Assembly: GCF_000337175.1 (NCBI RefSeq)
Contig: NZ_AOIJ01000052.1
Location: 32,381 to 96,380 of the forward strand
Length of the DNA: 64,000 nt
Origin: Natrinema gari JCM 14663
GTDB lineage: Archaea > Halobacteriota > Halobacteria > Halobacteriales > Natrialbaceae
Direction: 5' to 3'
Shown here in pieces: positions 8,923 through 19,438 of this stretch (position 1 is its first letter; every line of letters starts with the position of its first letter). The position numbers and the translations under genes were made by a program. Under the pieces are notes generated by a model, which had not been told where the DNA came from, searched no databases, and saw only the letters and a program-made list of their open reading frames with translations.

Positions 8923-10293
8923 TCACTCGCTCTCGGGCTGCCCGTACGCGCCCTCCCGTTCGAGTACCCCCCGCTTTCGGAGCACGTCCGGCGTCCGACA
9001 GACCCCCGGCGCACCCGTCACCTGCGGCACCGTACAGTTGTTGCAACTCTCACAGAGCACGCGCGGGGGTTCGGCTCCGGACTCTGTCTCGAGCAGCCGC
9101 GCGCCCAGCCGCGGCTCGGCGTAGAAGGGCCGGGCCATGCCGACCATGTCGCAGGCGGGGTCCTCGCGACTGTCACCGCCGCCGGACCCGCCGCTTGAGC
9201 CGAGCAGCCGATCCATCTCTCTTCGCCTTCGAATCCCACCTTCCGCGAGGACGGGGATGGACACCTGTTCGCGCACGCGCCGACAGAAGGCCTCGTTCCA
9301 CGCGGGTTCGAAGTCGTACTGCAGCGACTGGATCCGATTCGCCAGAGCGACGAGCCGTCGTCGCGTCGCGCCGCCAAAGGCCGCGTCGTACTGCTCGTGC
9401 AGGGCTTCGGTGTCCCACGCCCGCTCGGGGTACTCCCCGCGGACGATACTCATGTCCCAGACGACCGAAGTCCGGACCGGCACCACCGCGTCGTAGCCGA
9501 TCCGCTCGAGTCGACGAGCGATTTCGACACCGTCCGCGAGCGAGAGCTTGCGGCGGACGACCGGTGCGGGCGGGGCGGGCGTTTCGGCCGGCACCTTGGT
9601 TAGCAGTGGCACGTCGCCGGCCCGCTCGCGGATCTCGTCGTGAACCAGTGCGAGGAACTCGAGTCGCGCTTCCGGACTCCCACCGAACTCGTCGGTCCGC
9701 CGGTTATAGAACGGCGACAGGAACTGCTGGATGATCCCCATGTTCGCGCCGGCGAGGTGAATGCCGTCGTAACCGGCCTCGATGGCGCGGGCCGCAGCGC
9801 GGCCGAAATCCGCCGCGAGTTCGTACACCTCGGCGGTCGTCAGCACGTGGGGGTCGTACTCGAGAAACCCGAGCCGATCGAGGGCGCGCAATTGCCACGG
9901 CGGCTCCGAGACGGCGAGTTGCTCGAGGGCCGGATTCTCGCGTCGGTACTCGGCGTGCCAGGTCTCCATGCTCCGAAGGCCGCCGTGCTCGAGTTGCACG
10001 ACGATCCGGCTCCCGTGGTCGTGAACCCGGTCGGTCAGCCGCGAGAGCTGGGCGACGAAGTCGGGGTCGTGGACCCTGGTCATCCCCGGTGCGGCGCAGC
10101 CGCCCTCGCCGCGGACGATCGTCGCACCCTGACAGATGAGGCCAACGCCCGACTCGGCTGCGGGCTCGAGGTCGCCGATCAGCGCGTCGACCGCGTCGGG
10201 GCCGTTGCCCGCACACTCGAGCAGCGGCGCGCGGTAGAGCCGGTTCGGGACCGTCAGGCCGCCGATCTCGATGGGGGCCTCGAGGGTGGCCAT
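8923..10293 (-). CDS. NADH:flavin oxidoreductase, Old Yellow Enzyme family
   Basis: A 456-residue FMN TIM-barrel oxidoreductase that would reduce activated alkenes (enones) or related compounds. It starts MATLEAPIEIGGLTVPNRL; GYDGIHLAGANMGIIQQFLS near residue 155 holds the conserved GYDGVEIH-like loop with the histidine, followed by YNRRTDEFGGS. A CESCNNCTVP cluster near the C-terminus gives extra cysteines, as in the 2,4-dienoyl-CoA-reductase-like branch, but the flavin/NADH C-terminal domains of that branch are missing. The start at 10293 is used; an ATG 24 bases upstream is possible. Confidence 0.88.
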   Translation of the reverse strand: MATLEAPIEIGGLTVPNRLYRAPLLECAGNGPDAVDALIGDLEPAAESGVGLICQGATIVRGEGGCAAPGMTRVHDPDFVAQLSRLTDRVHDHGSRIVVQLEHGGLRSMETWHAEYRRENPALEQLAVSEPPWQLRALDRLGFLEYDPHVLTTAEVYELAADFGRAAARAIEAGYDGIHLAGANMGIIQQFLSPFYNRRTDEFGGSPEARLEFLALVHDEIRERAGDVPLLTKVPAETPAPPAPVVRRKLSLADGVEIARRLERIGYDAVVPVRTSVVWDMSIVRGEYPERAWDTEALHEQYDAAFGGATRRRLVALANRIQSLQYDFEPAWNEAFCRRVREQVSIPVLAEGGIRRRREMDRLLGSSGGSGGGDSREDPACDMVGMARPFYAEPRLGARLLETESGAEPPRVLCESCNNCTVPQVTGAPGVCRTPDVLRKRGVLEREGAYGQPESE

Positions 10294-10389
10294 GCAGGGC
10301 GTATCAGGTGGGCGCACAAGAGCGTAGCGCCGACTCGCGTGTTGCGACTCACACCTTGCGCGATATCGAGTCGCACCGTCACGGCCGCG

Positions 10390-10760
10390 TCAGGGCGGCT
10401 GGATCACCGCGCGGCCCTCGATTTCGTTGTGCTCGAGCCGTTCCGCGACCGTGTTGATCTCGCCGCGGTCGTGGCGTTCGGTGCGCAGTTCGACATCGCC
10501 CCGCTCGACGAGCGCGACGAGCGCCTGTAACTCGGCGTACTTGCCGACGAGCGTGCCGCGGAACGAGAACTCGCCGTTGACCAGCGCCTGACTGGGTTCG
10601 TGAACGTGCCCGCCGTAGCCGACGATGTGGTGACTGCCCCCGGCGGCGACGATGTCGGGTGCGAGCGCGGTCGTCTCGTCGCGGCCGACGAAGTCGACGA
10701 CCTGCTTGGCCCCCTCGTCGTCGGTCAGGTCCGCAATCACGTCGGCGAGGTCTATATGTC
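10390..10760 (-). pseudogene. Zinc-type alcohol dehydrogenase, 5'-truncated remnant
   Basis: Only the C-terminal third of a medium-chain dehydrogenase remains: DLTDDEGAKQVVDFVG, a GGSHHIVGYGG segment, FRGTLVGKYAELQAL and the ending EIEGRAVIQPP. The normal protein is about 340-350 residues and would have the catalytic zinc domain and nucleotide-binding GxGxxG upstream; none of that is found in any frame between 10760 and the cgi121 stop at 10894. Homology appears to begin near 10755. The 116-codon frame has an internal ATG, so a protein fragment could be made but would be inactive as a dehydrogenase. Confidence 0.8.
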
Positions 10761-10893
10761 GAGCCAGGGTGGCTCTGCGACGGCCTTCGGGAGGCCAGAG
10801 AACGTCGTCTCGAGGGGGCGGCCAACGACTGACCGCGGGCCACCGTATTTGCTAGCCAGCGCGTCCCTCGCGGGTGGTCTCGACACCGCGGGA

Positions 10894-11400
10894 CTACTTT
10901 TCGACTTCGAGTAGTGCAACCCGTTCGTGAACCAGCGCCGACAGCGGCGCGTCCGTGGCCGCCCGCTCGGCATCGGTGATGTCGAAGAAGTCACACAGCG
11001 TCTCGGGGGCTTGCGTCTCGAGCGTCGAGTCCTCCCCGACGACCGCGTCCAGCGCCGTCAGTTCCTCGAGCGCGGCCGACTCGTTCCCGTCGTGAGCACC
11101 GTCGACGAGCACGACTGCTCGGTGCTCGCCCTCGCCGACGCCCATCTCGAGGGCGCGGTCGATCTGTCGCCGGCCGGCGGCGTACAGGAGGATCTCGACG
11201 GCACGATCCCGAGCGACGTTCTCGCCCCGTTCGATGGCCCGGTCGGCGAACTCGACGGCCCGCGCGATGTGGCGACGGTCGGCGACGTACCGCGAATCGA
11301 ACGCCTGAACCGTCACGCCGTGGCGGGTCCCGATCTCACCGAGGGTGGCCACGAACGCGTCTATATCGTCGATCTCGAGTCGGCCTTCGAGTAGCTCCAT
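10894..11400 (-). CDS. cgi121: KEOPS complex subunit Cgi121
   Basis: A small accessory subunit of KEOPS, which makes the t6A37 modification of ANN-decoding tRNAs together with Kae1, Bud32 and Pcc1. The 168-residue protein starts [20 protein letters not shown] and has RHIARAVEFADRAIERGENVA followed by EILLYAAGRRQIDRALEMGV, the conserved Cgi121 core. The ATG shares one base with the hel308 stop (TGATG), so both genes are translated from one transcript; this pairing is common in haloarchaea. Confidence 0.9.
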   Translation of the reverse strand: MELLEGRLEIDDIDAFVATLGEIGTRHGVTVQAFDSRYVADRRHIARAVEFADRAIERGENVARDRAVEILLYAAGRRQIDRALEMGVGEGEHRAVVLVDGAHDGNESAALEELTALDAVVGEDSTLETQAPETLCDFFDITDAERAATDAPLSALVHERVALLEVEK

Positions 11401-13760
11401 CAGAAATCACCCAGGCTCGCTTGACTATTATCCGTGTCCGTCGTTTCGGTCGCGCCCGCTGCTGTGCGGTCTCCGCTCGCGTTTGCCGCCGCGTTCCCGT
11501 CCCCGTCGCTTGCCCCGTCCGATCTCGGCTCGACGCCATCCATCGAGGGGTCCTCGCGGCCCGCGTTCTCGAGGATGTTCTCGGCCGTCTTCTGCCCCTT
11601 GAGAGCCGCGAGGATGACGCCCTTGTCCGCAGTCCGTAAGTCGGCGGGCTCCTCGATCCCCGCGTCGTAGAGCCGGCGAGCGCGCTTGCGGCCCACCCCG
11701 CCGACCCCGACGAGTTCGAGGAGTTCCTCACCCACGCCGTGTTCGACGCGGGCGCGGGCCTCCCGGACGGCGACGGTCCACTCGCTGTCGATCTCCGCAG
11801 CCAGGGACTCAGCCGCCCCGAGCAGCCACTCGGCGGTGTCGACCTTTCCGCGGAGGTCGCCGGGTCCGATCTCGTAGCGGTCGGTCAACTGCTCCTCGTC
11901 GGTCTCGGTCGCCCAATCCTCGAGTAGTTTGCCCGTCTTGAGCGCCGAGAGCCAGTCCTCGAAGCGCTCCTCCTCGAACTCGCTGGGGGCATCGCCCAGC
12001 AGTTCGGCCTCGCGCTCGTAGAAGAGTTCGCCGAACTGCTCGTCCTCGCCCGAGCGCAGGTAGAGTTCGTACATGTCCGGGGTCCGCGAGACGAGCTGGT
12101 AGAGCCCCAGCGCGGTCGGGCGCTCGTCGGCGTCTGCGATCCCATGGACGATTTCGGCGGCGCTCATCGGATCCAGGTAGAGCCGCGAGACGGTGTGACC
12201 GAGGCTCGTCGCCTCGAGTTCCTCGTCGCGGCCCCCGTCGTCGGCGAGGTCGGCGGCCGAGGTGAACGCGCCGTCTGCGCCATCGTCCGCTTCAGCACTG
12301 TCACGCTCTATGAAGTCGTTCGACTCGAGGTACTGGAGGACCGTGTCGGTCACCGTTTCGAGCCGACCCGGCTCGCTCGACTGGCTGGCGTAGAGCGTGG
12401 CTTCGAGGAACTCGAGCAACCCCTCGCGCGTCCGGGCGAAGCCGGAGGCGATGGTCGCGAGGACGTGGGTTCGCAGGGCGGGCTCGGCCGCCAGTTTCGA
12501 GCGCACCGGCTCGGGCTCGGCCCAGATATAGCGGTCGAACAGCTCCTCGCTTTCGTCGTGGCTCGTGGCGAGCAACACGGCCTCGCCGTAGGGGTCGAGA
12601 CCGGGTCGGCCGGCCCGCCCCATCATCTGGTGGACTTCGAGGACGTCCAGCGGAGCCATGCCGCCGGCGCTGGGATCGAAGCGCCGCCAGTCGCGGACGA
12701 TCACGCGGCGGGCAGGCGTGTTCACCCCCGCGGCGAGTGTCGGCGTCGCCGAAATCACTTTCAGGAGTCGGTCTCGGAAGGCGTCCTCGACGATCGACCG
12801 CTGCGTGCTCGAGAGGCCGGCGTGGTGAAATGCGGCACCGTGTTCGACGGCCGCAGCGAGGTCCGTACTCGTCTCGGTGTCGCTGTCGTCCCGGATCTCG
12901 TCGGCCAGTTCGGCCAGTTCGGTCCGTTCTTCGGGAGTCAGTTCGTTCGTCGAGACGTCGCCCAGCCGCCTCGCGGCGGCCTCGGCGTTCCGCCGGGAGT
13001 TGACGAACACGAGCGAGGAGCCGTCCTCCCGTAAAATGTCGCGGACGAGCGCGGCCTCCTGCTTCTCGCTGCCCTGGACCGGGACCTCTCGGGTCGAGCC
13101 ATCGTCGAAGTTCAGAGCGTTGCCGTAGTGGACGCCCATCTGCAACTCGATCGGCCGCCAGTCAGTGTCCACGAGCGCGGCGTCGAGCCAGTCGGCGATT
13201 TCGTCCGCGTTGCCGACGGTCGCCGAGAGCGCGACCAGCTGCATGCGTGGATTGAGCTTCCGAAGTTTCGCGAGGGTTACCTCGAGCGTCGGCCCCCGGT
13301 TCCGGTCGTCGATGAGGTGTACCTCGTCCGAGACGACGCAGGTCAACTCCGAGAGCCAGTCGGCCCCGTTGCGGACGAGCGAGTCGACCTTCTCGCTGGT
13401 GGCGACGACGATGTCCTTCGTCGCGAGCCAGTCGCTGGTGCTCTCGTAGTTGCCCGTCGTCACGCCGACCGTGACGCCGAAGCGCTCGTAGGCCTCGAAC
13501 TCGGCTTTCTTCTCGCTGGCGAGTGCCCGCAGGGGAACGATGTACAGTGCCGTCCCGCCGCGCTCGATCGCCGATAGCATCGATAGGGCGGCGATCATCG
13601 TCTTCCCGCTGGCGGTGGGGACCGCGGCGACGAGGTTCTCACCCTCGGTCGCACCGGCCTCGACCGCCGCTGCCTGTGGCGGGTAGAGCTCCTCGATGCC
13701 CTCGCTCCGGAAGTGGTCGACGGCACCGGCCGGGAGCCCCGACAGCTCCTCGATATTCAT
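11400..13760 (-). CDS. hel308: Hel308-type ATP-dependent DNA helicase
   Basis: A 786-residue superfamily 2, Ski2-like 3'-5' helicase acting on stalled replication forks. Walker A PTASGKT is at residues 48-54, [13 protein letters not shown] carries the DExH box, SATVGN is motif III, the later [10 protein letters not shown] and [10 protein letters not shown] are motifs IV-VI, and the C-terminal [18 protein letters not shown] is the helix-hairpin-helix. A disordered, charged tail follows and ends SQASLGDF, resembling a PCNA-binding (PIP-like) QASLGDF peptide. Start at 13760 gives the family N-terminus [10 protein letters not shown]. Confidence 0.95.
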   Translation of the reverse strand: MNIEELSGLPAGAVDHFRSEGIEELYPPQAAAVEAGATEGENLVAAVPTASGKTMIAALSMLSAIERGGTALYIVPLRALASEKKAEFEAYERFGVTVGVTTGNYESTSDWLATKDIVVATSEKVDSLVRNGADWLSELTCVVSDEVHLIDDRNRGPTLEVTLAKLRKLNPRMQLVALSATVGNADEIADWLDAALVDTDWRPIELQMGVHYGNALNFDDGSTREVPVQGSEKQEAALVRDILREDGSSLVFVNSRRNAEAAARRLGDVSTNELTPEERTELAELADEIRDDSDTETSTDLAAAVEHGAAFHHAGLSSTQRSIVEDAFRDRLLKVISATPTLAAGVNTPARRVIVRDWRRFDPSAGGMAPLDVLEVHQMMGRAGRPGLDPYGEAVLLATSHDESEELFDRYIWAEPEPVRSKLAAEPALRTHVLATIASGFARTREGLLEFLEATLYASQSSEPGRLETVTDTVLQYLESNDFIERDSAEADDGADGAFTSAADLADDGGRDEELEATSLGHTVSRLYLDPMSAAEIVHGIADADERPTALGLYQLVSRTPDMYELYLRSGEDEQFGELFYEREAELLGDAPSEFEEERFEDWLSALKTGKLLEDWATETDEEQLTDRYEIGPGDLRGKVDTAEWLLGAAESLAAEIDSEWTVAVREARARVEHGVGEELLELVGVGGVGRKRARRLYDAGIEEPADLRTADKGVILAALKGQKTAENILENAGREDPSMDGVEPRSDGASDGDGNAAANASGDRTAAGATETTDTDNSQASLGDF

Positions 13761-13913
13761 TATCCACCCTTGGCGCGTCCCGCGGTTTAAAGTATCGTCT
13801 TTTGCCGCCTCGATTCACGGCGAGCACGGGCTGTTCGCGTGCGGTCGAATCGCCGGTGGGGTTTCCGGTTCGACGCCGATAGACCGATCCGACCGGCCGT
13901 CGAACAGGCCCGT

Positions 13914-14351
13914 ATGGTAGACTCCGCTCCCGACCGCGTCCTCGTCCCCACGCTCGGCCGCCCGCGGGAAGACGAGGCCCTTGCCTACGCCCTCGAGACC
14001 TTCCCCGCCGCCGATATCGTACTGCTTGCCGTCATAATGCCGCTGGACGCGCCGCTCAGCGAGGGCGGGATCCTCGAGCGAAGCGAGGACCGGCAGGCGC
14101 AGGCGCAGGCCAGCGCAACCGACTTGCTCGAGTCGGTCGCCGATGGGGCCTCGGACCGGGTCCGGATCGAGACGATTGAGGGACGACCCGGAACCGTCGT
14201 CCCGCAGTACGCCGCTGAGGAGGGGATCGATCACGTCGTCATGTACGGCTCCAGGACGGGCTCGACGGGATTCCTCAGGCGGTTTCTCGGTCGCGACATC
14301 GCCGCCACGGTGGTCGACCGCACCGCACAGCCGGTGACGGTGCTCGACTGA
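13914..14351 (+). CDS. Universal stress protein (UspA) family
   Basis: A 145-residue single UspA domain: DRVLVPTLGRPREDEALAYA at the N-terminus, a variable helix, and VVMYGSRTGSTGFLRRFLG near residue 115 with the ATP-binding G-2x-G-9x-G-S/T pattern only partly conserved, then QPVTVLD. The start at 13914 follows homology; the frame is open further upstream through promoter sequence. It is divergent from hel308, and convergent with the phosphate permease. Confidence 0.85.
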   Translation: MVDSAPDRVLVPTLGRPREDEALAYALETFPAADIVLLAVIMPLDAPLSEGGILERSEDRQAQAQASATDLLESVADGASDRVRIETIEGRPGTVVPQYAAEEGIDHVVMYGSRTGSTGFLRRFLGRDIAATVVDRTAQPVTVLD

Positions 14352-14377
14352 CGGGTCCGAGTCCGACCGATCCGAGG

Positions 14378-15586
14378 CTAGCCGCCGATACCCGACGCGA
14401 ACAGCCGATACAGGCCGTAACTGACGACGACTGAACTCGAGAGTGTCACCAGCCAGAAGGTGATCGTGATGCCGATCTTGCGCCGGGAGACGCCCGCCGA
14501 GCCGCCGGCCAGCCCGCCGCCGATGACCCCCGATAGGATGATGTTGTTCAGCGAGATGGGAATCCCGAGTGCGATCGCCAACTGTGCGATAATAAATCCC
14601 GGCACCAGCGCCGCGATCGAGCGGCGAACGCCGAGTTGGGCGTACTCCCGGGACGTCGCCTGCAGCAACCGCGGCGCGCCCATCCAAGCACCGACGAGGA
14701 TTCCGATCGCCCCGATCGCGAGCAGGAGGATGCCCGGCAGGCCGAGTTCGACGCGAAAGAGGTTCTCGAGCGGGCCGGTCGCGAGGCCGACCTGTGAACC
14801 ACCCGAGGAGAAGGCGACGATGCCGCCGAGGACGAGCAGGAACGAGCGGATACCGTCCTCGACGGAGACGCGGACGCGCTCGCGGCTCCAGTAGAACGCG
14901 AGGACGCCGACCCCGACGGTCACGAGGACGGTTCCGAGATCGATGTCGGCGGCGAGCACCGGCCCGCCGCCGAACTGCCGGGAGAGGAAGCCGGCCAGGG
15001 TGCCCTGCTCGGCGGCCGGATCGGGGATCACGCCGAGACGGACGTTGGCGACGATCGCGCCGACGATGCCGGCCAGCAGCGGGACGCCGACCGTCTCGGG
15101 AACGTCGTCCCGCCGTAGAATCGTCGCCGTCGTGTACGCCAGTCCGCCGGACATGATCGGCACCAGCAGCCAGAAGATGCCGAGCCGGCGGTAGGTGGCC
15201 ATCGCGGGATCGCCGCCCAGCGAGAGGCCGACGCCGATCATCGCGCCCGTCGTCGCGAACGCCGCGGGGATCGGATACCGCGTGTAGATCCCGATCGCCA
15301 TGAATCCCGCCGCGGTCAGCAGCCCCGCGGTGGCCGCAAGCGGCGTGATCGTCACTCCATCGATCAGATCCGCGCCGACGGTCTCGGAGATGCTGCCGCC
15401 CTGCATGAGCGCGCCCGCAGCCGCGAGCAGCCCGATGACGAACGCCGCCCGCATCGTCGAGATCGCGTTCGCGCCGATCGCGGGCGCGAAGGGCGGCGAG
15501 TTACTGTTCGCTCCGAGGACCCACGCCATGAACAGACAGGTGACGATAGCGGCCCCGATGAGAACGACAAAGGACACTGCGACCAT
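14378..15586 (-). CDS. Inorganic phosphate permease, PiT family
   Basis: A 402-residue polytopic transporter with about 10 hydrophobic segments. The PiT duplicated signature is seen as GANSNSPPFAPAIGANAIST near residue 26 and again near residue 345 where GIPISLNNIILSGVIGGGLAGG occurs with the N-N pair. It would bring phosphate in with H+ or Na+. No pho-type regulator or PhoU-like gene is adjacent. AT-rich sequence at 15600-15625 could hold the promoter. Confidence 0.9.
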   Translation of the reverse strand: MVAVSFVVLIGAAIVTCLFMAWVLGANSNSPPFAPAIGANAISTMRAAFVIGLLAAAGALMQGGSISETVGADLIDGVTITPLAATAGLLTAAGFMAIGIYTRYPIPAAFATTGAMIGVGLSLGGDPAMATYRRLGIFWLLVPIMSGGLAYTTATILRRDDVPETVGVPLLAGIVGAIVANVRLGVIPDPAAEQGTLAGFLSRQFGGGPVLAADIDLGTVLVTVGVGVLAFYWSRERVRVSVEDGIRSFLLVLGGIVAFSSGGSQVGLATGPLENLFRVELGLPGILLLAIGAIGILVGAWMGAPRLLQATSREYAQLGVRRSIAALVPGFIIAQLAIALGIPISLNNIILSGVIGGGLAGGSAGVSRRKIGITITFWLVTLSSSVVVSYGLYRLFASGIGG

Positions 15587-15688
15587 TTCGTCTTCCTGAA
15601 TCGTTTGGGGACTAACTAGAAAAGCGTTCCCTCGAGTGCCACCCGAGAGCGGACAGCCCAGCCGCGCCTCCGTTCCAGCACTCGGCCG

Positions 15689-16504
15689 TTACTCCCGTTT
15701 CAGCATCATTTTATAATGTGCCGTGCCGTCGCTCCGAGTGACGTGACACGGCTCCCACGGCGTTCCGGCCGTCGCCTCGCGAAGGCGAGCAGGGGAACAC
15801 AACAGGAACTGTAGCGTCCGCCCGACGTCGCGGCGTTGCTTTCCGTCTTCCGTCTCGCGTTCGAACTCGAGGTGGAAACACCGGTGTGCGATTCCCTCAC
15901 GCGGGTCGGGACGGTAGCCGAAGAACTCCTCGTCCAGTCGCGTCGGGTCGTAGTTGTCCACGACAGCCACCCCTGCGTCGTCCGTAACGCGAGCGAATCC
16001 GGTGAGTACCTCGCGGATGCCGGCCAGTGAGCGGCCAAGCCCGATCTGGGTCCCGACGGTATGGACGGCCCCGAACGTACTCGGTTCGATCGGCAAGTCG
16101 AACATGTCGCCGACGAGGACATCCTCGAGGCCGCGCTCCGTGGCGTTGCCGTTCTTCCTCAAGATCTCGCGGCTCTCGCACCGCTCGCGGGCCGTTCGCA
16201 CGGCGTTCGGACTCGCGTCGACGCCGACTGCGTCGACGCCGCGCTCGGCCCACCACAACAGGTGCTTCCCCGCGCCACAGCCCACGTCGAGGACCGGTTC
16301 GTGATCGGCCAGTCGCTCGAGGAACTCGATCGTTGCCGGCTCCCACGACTCCGGGCTCGAGAAGTAGAACTCGGCGACGTTCCCGTCTTGTACGTCCGTT
16401 CCGTCGCGATAGACGAGCCGTCCCGGCTCGTCGTGGTAGTGTGCGAGCATCGCCCGTCCCAGCGGATCCGCCGCGTCGGTCCGTTCGGATCGATCCGGTG
16501 GCAT
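15689..16504 (-). CDS. Class I SAM-dependent methyltransferase
   Basis: A 271-residue methyltransferase. SAM-binding motif I is PVLDVGCGAGKHLLWWAE at about residue 92, with VGVDASPNAVRTARER as motif II and the later VHTVGTQIGLGRSL and VAVVDNYDP as motifs post I/III. The N-terminal 80 residues include a YHDEPGRLVYRDGTDV stretch and the C-terminus contains FLLCSPARLREA. The substrate is unknown. It lies alone, divergent from a ferredoxin. Confidence 0.82.
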   Translation of the reverse strand: MPPDRSERTDAADPLGRAMLAHYHDEPGRLVYRDGTDVQDGNVAEFYFSSPESWEPATIEFLERLADHEPVLDVGCGAGKHLLWWAERGVDAVGVDASPNAVRTARERCESREILRKNGNATERGLEDVLVGDMFDLPIEPSTFGAVHTVGTQIGLGRSLAGIREVLTGFARVTDDAGVAVVDNYDPTRLDEEFFGYRPDPREGIAHRCFHLEFERETEDGKQRRDVGRTLQFLLCSPARLREATAGTPWEPCHVTRSDGTAHYKMMLKRE

Positions 16505-16618
16505 GTTCGGAACGACGACCTGCCGAGTAATAACGATACAGTGACATGTGGTTTCTGGTAACGAGTGGCGCTACTGGGGACCGCTATCGATTTACGCCGA
16601 TCGACCCAACGCCCTCGT

Positions 16619-16864
16619 ATGAAGGTCGAATTCGACGAGGATGTCTGTATCGGGATGTTTCAATGCGTCGCCGAGTGGGACGCCTTCGAGGAGGACAAAT
16701 CGAAGGGGAAGGCGATCCTCGCGGACAGCGAGGACGTCGAGGACGGGCTCTTCGTCCGCGAGGTCCCGGACGACGCGGAACTGGACGCGAAGTTCGCCGC
16801 CCGCTCCTGTCCGGTCGATGCGATCACGATTTACGACGACGACGGCGAGCAGGTGATCCCCTAG
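16619..16864 (+). CDS. Three-cysteine ferredoxin, probably [3Fe-4S]
   Basis: An 81-residue acidic electron carrier. Cysteines are in CIGMFQC (residues 10-16) and RSCPVDA (about residue 65); one cysteine of the usual CxxCxxC is missing, matching single-cluster [3Fe-4S] ferredoxins of the type that serve P450s in actinobacteria. No P450 or other partner is nearby. The start at 16619 yields MKVEFDEDVCIG; an earlier in-frame ATG (16565) would add a non-homologous arginine-rich leader. Confidence 0.85.
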   Translation: MKVEFDEDVCIGMFQCVAEWDAFEEDKSKGKAILADSEDVEDGLFVREVPDDAELDAKFAARSCPVDAITIYDDDGEQVIP

Positions 16865-16996
16865 GGACGACTCGAGGGCCGTTCGCACGACCACGTCGGC
16901 GTCGGGGACGGTGGCGAACTCGTTCGATCCGTCGAGACATACCGCTGGTGGCGGGCGTGAAACGAGACGAAAACCGGACTGCAAGCGGGGACCGCG

Positions 16997-17911
16997 TTAG
17001 CTGATCTTGTCGTACTGTTCCGAGAGCTTCTCGGCGGCCTCGCCGAGCTGGTTGCGCTCGTACTCGGTCAAGTCCCACTCGACGATCTCCTCGACGCCGT
17101 CGGAGCCCAGTTTAACGGGGACGCCGAAGGCGGTGTCCTCGTGACCGAACTCGCCCTCGAGTTTCACGCTTCCGGGGAGCACTTCGCCGGTGTCACGCAG
17201 GATCGCCTCGACCATGTGGCCGACGCCGGTCGCCGGCCCCCACTGGGTCGCGCCTTTCTTTTCGATGACGTTCATCGCCGAGGTCTGGAGTTCCTCAAGG
17301 AGCGCTTCTTTTTCGTCCTCGTCGAACTCGGGGTCCTGCCCGTTGACCCGCACTTTGGAGAAGACGGGGACCTGGGCGTCGCCGTGCTCGCCGAGGATGG
17401 TCGCGTCGACGTTCTGGACGGGCGCGTCGAAGCGCTGGGAGATGACGTAGCGGAACCGGGCGGAGTCGAGCCGGCCGCCGAAGCCGATCACCTTCTCGCG
17501 GGCGCGTTCGCCCGTCTCGTAGAGGTGGCGGTTCAGCAGGTCGACCGGGTTCGACGTGGTGACGGTGATGAAGTCGTCGTTGTGTTCGGCGATCGAGGAG
17601 CCGATGTCTTCCATGATCGGAGCGTTGTCGCCCGCCAGATCGATCCGCGTCTGTCCCGGCTGACGCGGGATGCCCGCCGTGATGACGACGACATCCGATC
17701 CCGCGGTGTCCTCGTAGCCACCCTGTCGGATCGTCGTGTTCGAGTCGTAGGCCACGCCGTGGTTGGCGTCAGCGGCCTGTCCGATCGTGTCGTCTTCCTT
17801 GTCCGGAATGTCAACGAACACGAGCTCGTCCGCAATGTCCCGCAGCGCGATGTTGTAGCCCGCAGCGGCCCCGACGGTCCCGGCCGCGCCGACCACGCTC
17901 ACTTTCGTCAT
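16997..17911 (-). CDS. mdh: Malate dehydrogenase (LDH-like type)
   Basis: Oxidises malate to oxaloacetate in the TCA cycle. The 304-residue protein is the same size as the well-studied Haloarcula enzyme. N-terminal NAD-binding [36 protein letters not shown] (mobile loop with the malate-selecting arginine), [26 protein letters not shown] and [14 protein letters not shown] with the catalytic histidine are all present. The same frame is open far upstream but the ATG at 17911 fits homology. It is divergent from the next gene. Confidence 0.95.
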   Translation of the reverse strand: MTKVSVVGAAGTVGAAAGYNIALRDIADELVFVDIPDKEDDTIGQAADANHGVAYDSNTTIRQGGYEDTAGSDVVVITAGIPRQPGQTRIDLAGDNAPIMEDIGSSIAEHNDDFITVTTSNPVDLLNRHLYETGERAREKVIGFGGRLDSARFRYVISQRFDAPVQNVDATILGEHGDAQVPVFSKVRVNGQDPEFDEDEKEALLEELQTSAMNVIEKKGATQWGPATGVGHMVEAILRDTGEVLPGSVKLEGEFGHEDTAFGVPVKLGSDGVEEIVEWDLTEYERNQLGEAAEKLSEQYDKIS

Positions 17912-18154
17912 ACCACGTAATGATTCCCCATCGCACACGTTAAATCCGTCGAAACCTCTGACTTCGAACCGATTCGGCGATAAATGTTTCGACGACTGTC
18001 GTATTCCGTTCCGCGCTCCGCGGACCGCGGTGGTGTCCGCTCGCTCGAGCGGCCGATTCCCCCTGTTCCCCTGCGATCCGTCGCTCACCTCTACTCGAGT
18101 CGTCCGCGACGCGAGACCGAACCGATCATGATCGCCGCCCACGGCGTCTCGCGT

Positions 18155-18619
18155 ATGCGCGCCAGCGTCATCGGCGGCGGGACGGTCACGGACGAACAGG
18201 CAGCCCGCGCGGAAGCGGTCGGACGCGAACTCGCGGCTCGCGGTCACGTCGTCGTCTGCGGCGGTCGTGACGGGACGATGGCGGCGGTCTGTCGCGGCGC
18301 GACGTCCGAGGACGGAACCACGATCGGCATCCTCCCCGGCGAGCGCCGCGGGGCCGCCAACGACGATGTCGACATCCCCATCGCGACCGGGCTCGGCCAC
18401 GCCCGGAACGCGCTCGTCCCGCTGAACGGCGACGTGGTCATCGCGCTGGCCGGCGGCGTCGGTACGCTCTCGGAAATCGGCTTCGCCGGAATCTACGACC
18501 GTCCCGTCGTTGGCCTCGGAACCCATGACCTCTCCGCCCTCGAGATCGATATCGAAACCGCCGACACCCCCACTGCGGCCGTCGATGCCGCCGAGGCCGC
18601 GCTCGAGCGACCACGGTGA
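18155..18619 (+). CDS. TIGR00725/LOG-like Rossmann protein
   Basis: A 154-residue protein of the cytokinin-activating LOG / lysine-decarboxylase-like superfamily, TIGR00725 branch: [14 protein letters not shown] at the start, [34 protein letters not shown] and the nucleotide-phosphate loop [15 protein letters not shown]. The PGGxGTxxE motif is present as AGGVGTLSE. Members may be nucleoside 5'-monophosphate phosphoribohydrolases, but this branch is uncharacterised. An in-frame ATG at 18128 would add nine residues; 18155 is preferred for homology. Confidence 0.8.
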   Translation: MRASVIGGGTVTDEQAARAEAVGRELAARGHVVVCGGRDGTMAAVCRGATSEDGTTIGILPGERRGAANDDVDIPIATGLGHARNALVPLNGDVVIALAGGVGTLSEIGFAGIYDRPVVGLGTHDLSALEIDIETADTPTAAVDAAEAALERPR

Positions 18620-18694
18620 GTCGGGCGCGGGTCCGTCGATGGGGCCGTTCGCCCCTTCGCAGCTTTTTCGACGGTCCGCCGCCTCTAGACGAAT

Positions 18695-19438
18695 ATGAGC
18701 GACTTCGACAAGGAAGCCGAGCGCGAGAAGCTTCGAGAGAAGTACGAGCAGGACAAAGAAGAACGCAAGGCGACCCAGCGAATGAGCGACCTGCTTCTCA
18801 AGGGCGCGACGATGACCAACGCCCACTGTGGGACCTGCGGCGACCCCCTCTTCCAGGATGACGGGACGACCTTCTGTCCCAGCTGTCACGGGACCCCCGA
18901 CGCCGTTCAGGGGACCGACCTTGAGGCCCAGTCGGCCGCGGAGGGCGCGGGCGACGGGACTGCTGCCGGTGGGTCCGCTGATCGACCTGACGCTGACGCG
19001 GCCGCACCGGAGACCGACGACGCCGCGACGACATCGGCCGACGCGGCCTCCGAGTCCGGCCAGCCGACGGCGACCGACCCGCGCGACGCCGACCGCGGAC
19101 GGGAGACGAGTGCGCCGACCTCGGACCGGCAACCGCAGCCGTCGTCGCCGGCTCGAGACGACAGTCCCACCCAGTCCCGTCCCGACGCCGCGTCGGCCGC
19201 CCGCTCCGCGTCGACTCCCCGCCCCGACGACCGTCGGTCCGACTCCGATCGCAACCGACCGCTCCCCGCAACCGGTCCGTCCTCGGCCGACGGCGATCTC
19301 GATGCCGCCCGCGATGCGCTCGTCCGGTCGCTCGAGAAGTTCGCCGAAGCGGCCGCCGCCACGGACGATCCCCGCTACGCGGCGGACTGTCTCGAGGCGG
19401 CTCGCGAAGCCGGCGAGACGTTGGCAACGCTGCGCTGA
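18695..19438 (+). CDS. SSSCA1 (Sjogren's syndrome/scleroderma autoantigen 1) family zinc protein
   Basis: A 247-residue protein with a charged N-terminal helix ([20 protein letters not shown]), the family box [20 protein letters not shown] and a second FCPSCHG knuckle, together a CxxC...CxxC zinc ribbon at residues about 45-68. A long low-complexity linker rich in D, A, T and P (about 75-200) follows, and then a short C-terminal helical domain. Archaeal and eukaryotic relatives exist, with no known activity. It is about 75 bases downstream of the LOG-like gene and may be co-transcribed. Confidence 0.85.
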   Translation: MSDFDKEAEREKLREKYEQDKEERKATQRMSDLLLKGATMTNAHCGTCGDPLFQDDGTTFCPSCHGTPDAVQGTDLEAQSAAEGAGDGTAAGGSADRPDADAAAPETDDAATTSADAASESGQPTATDPRDADRGRETSAPTSDRQPQPSSPARDDSPTQSRPDAASAARSASTPRPDDRRSDSDRNRPLPATGPSSADGDLDAARDALVRSLEKFAEAAAATDDPRYAADCLEAAREAGETLATLR

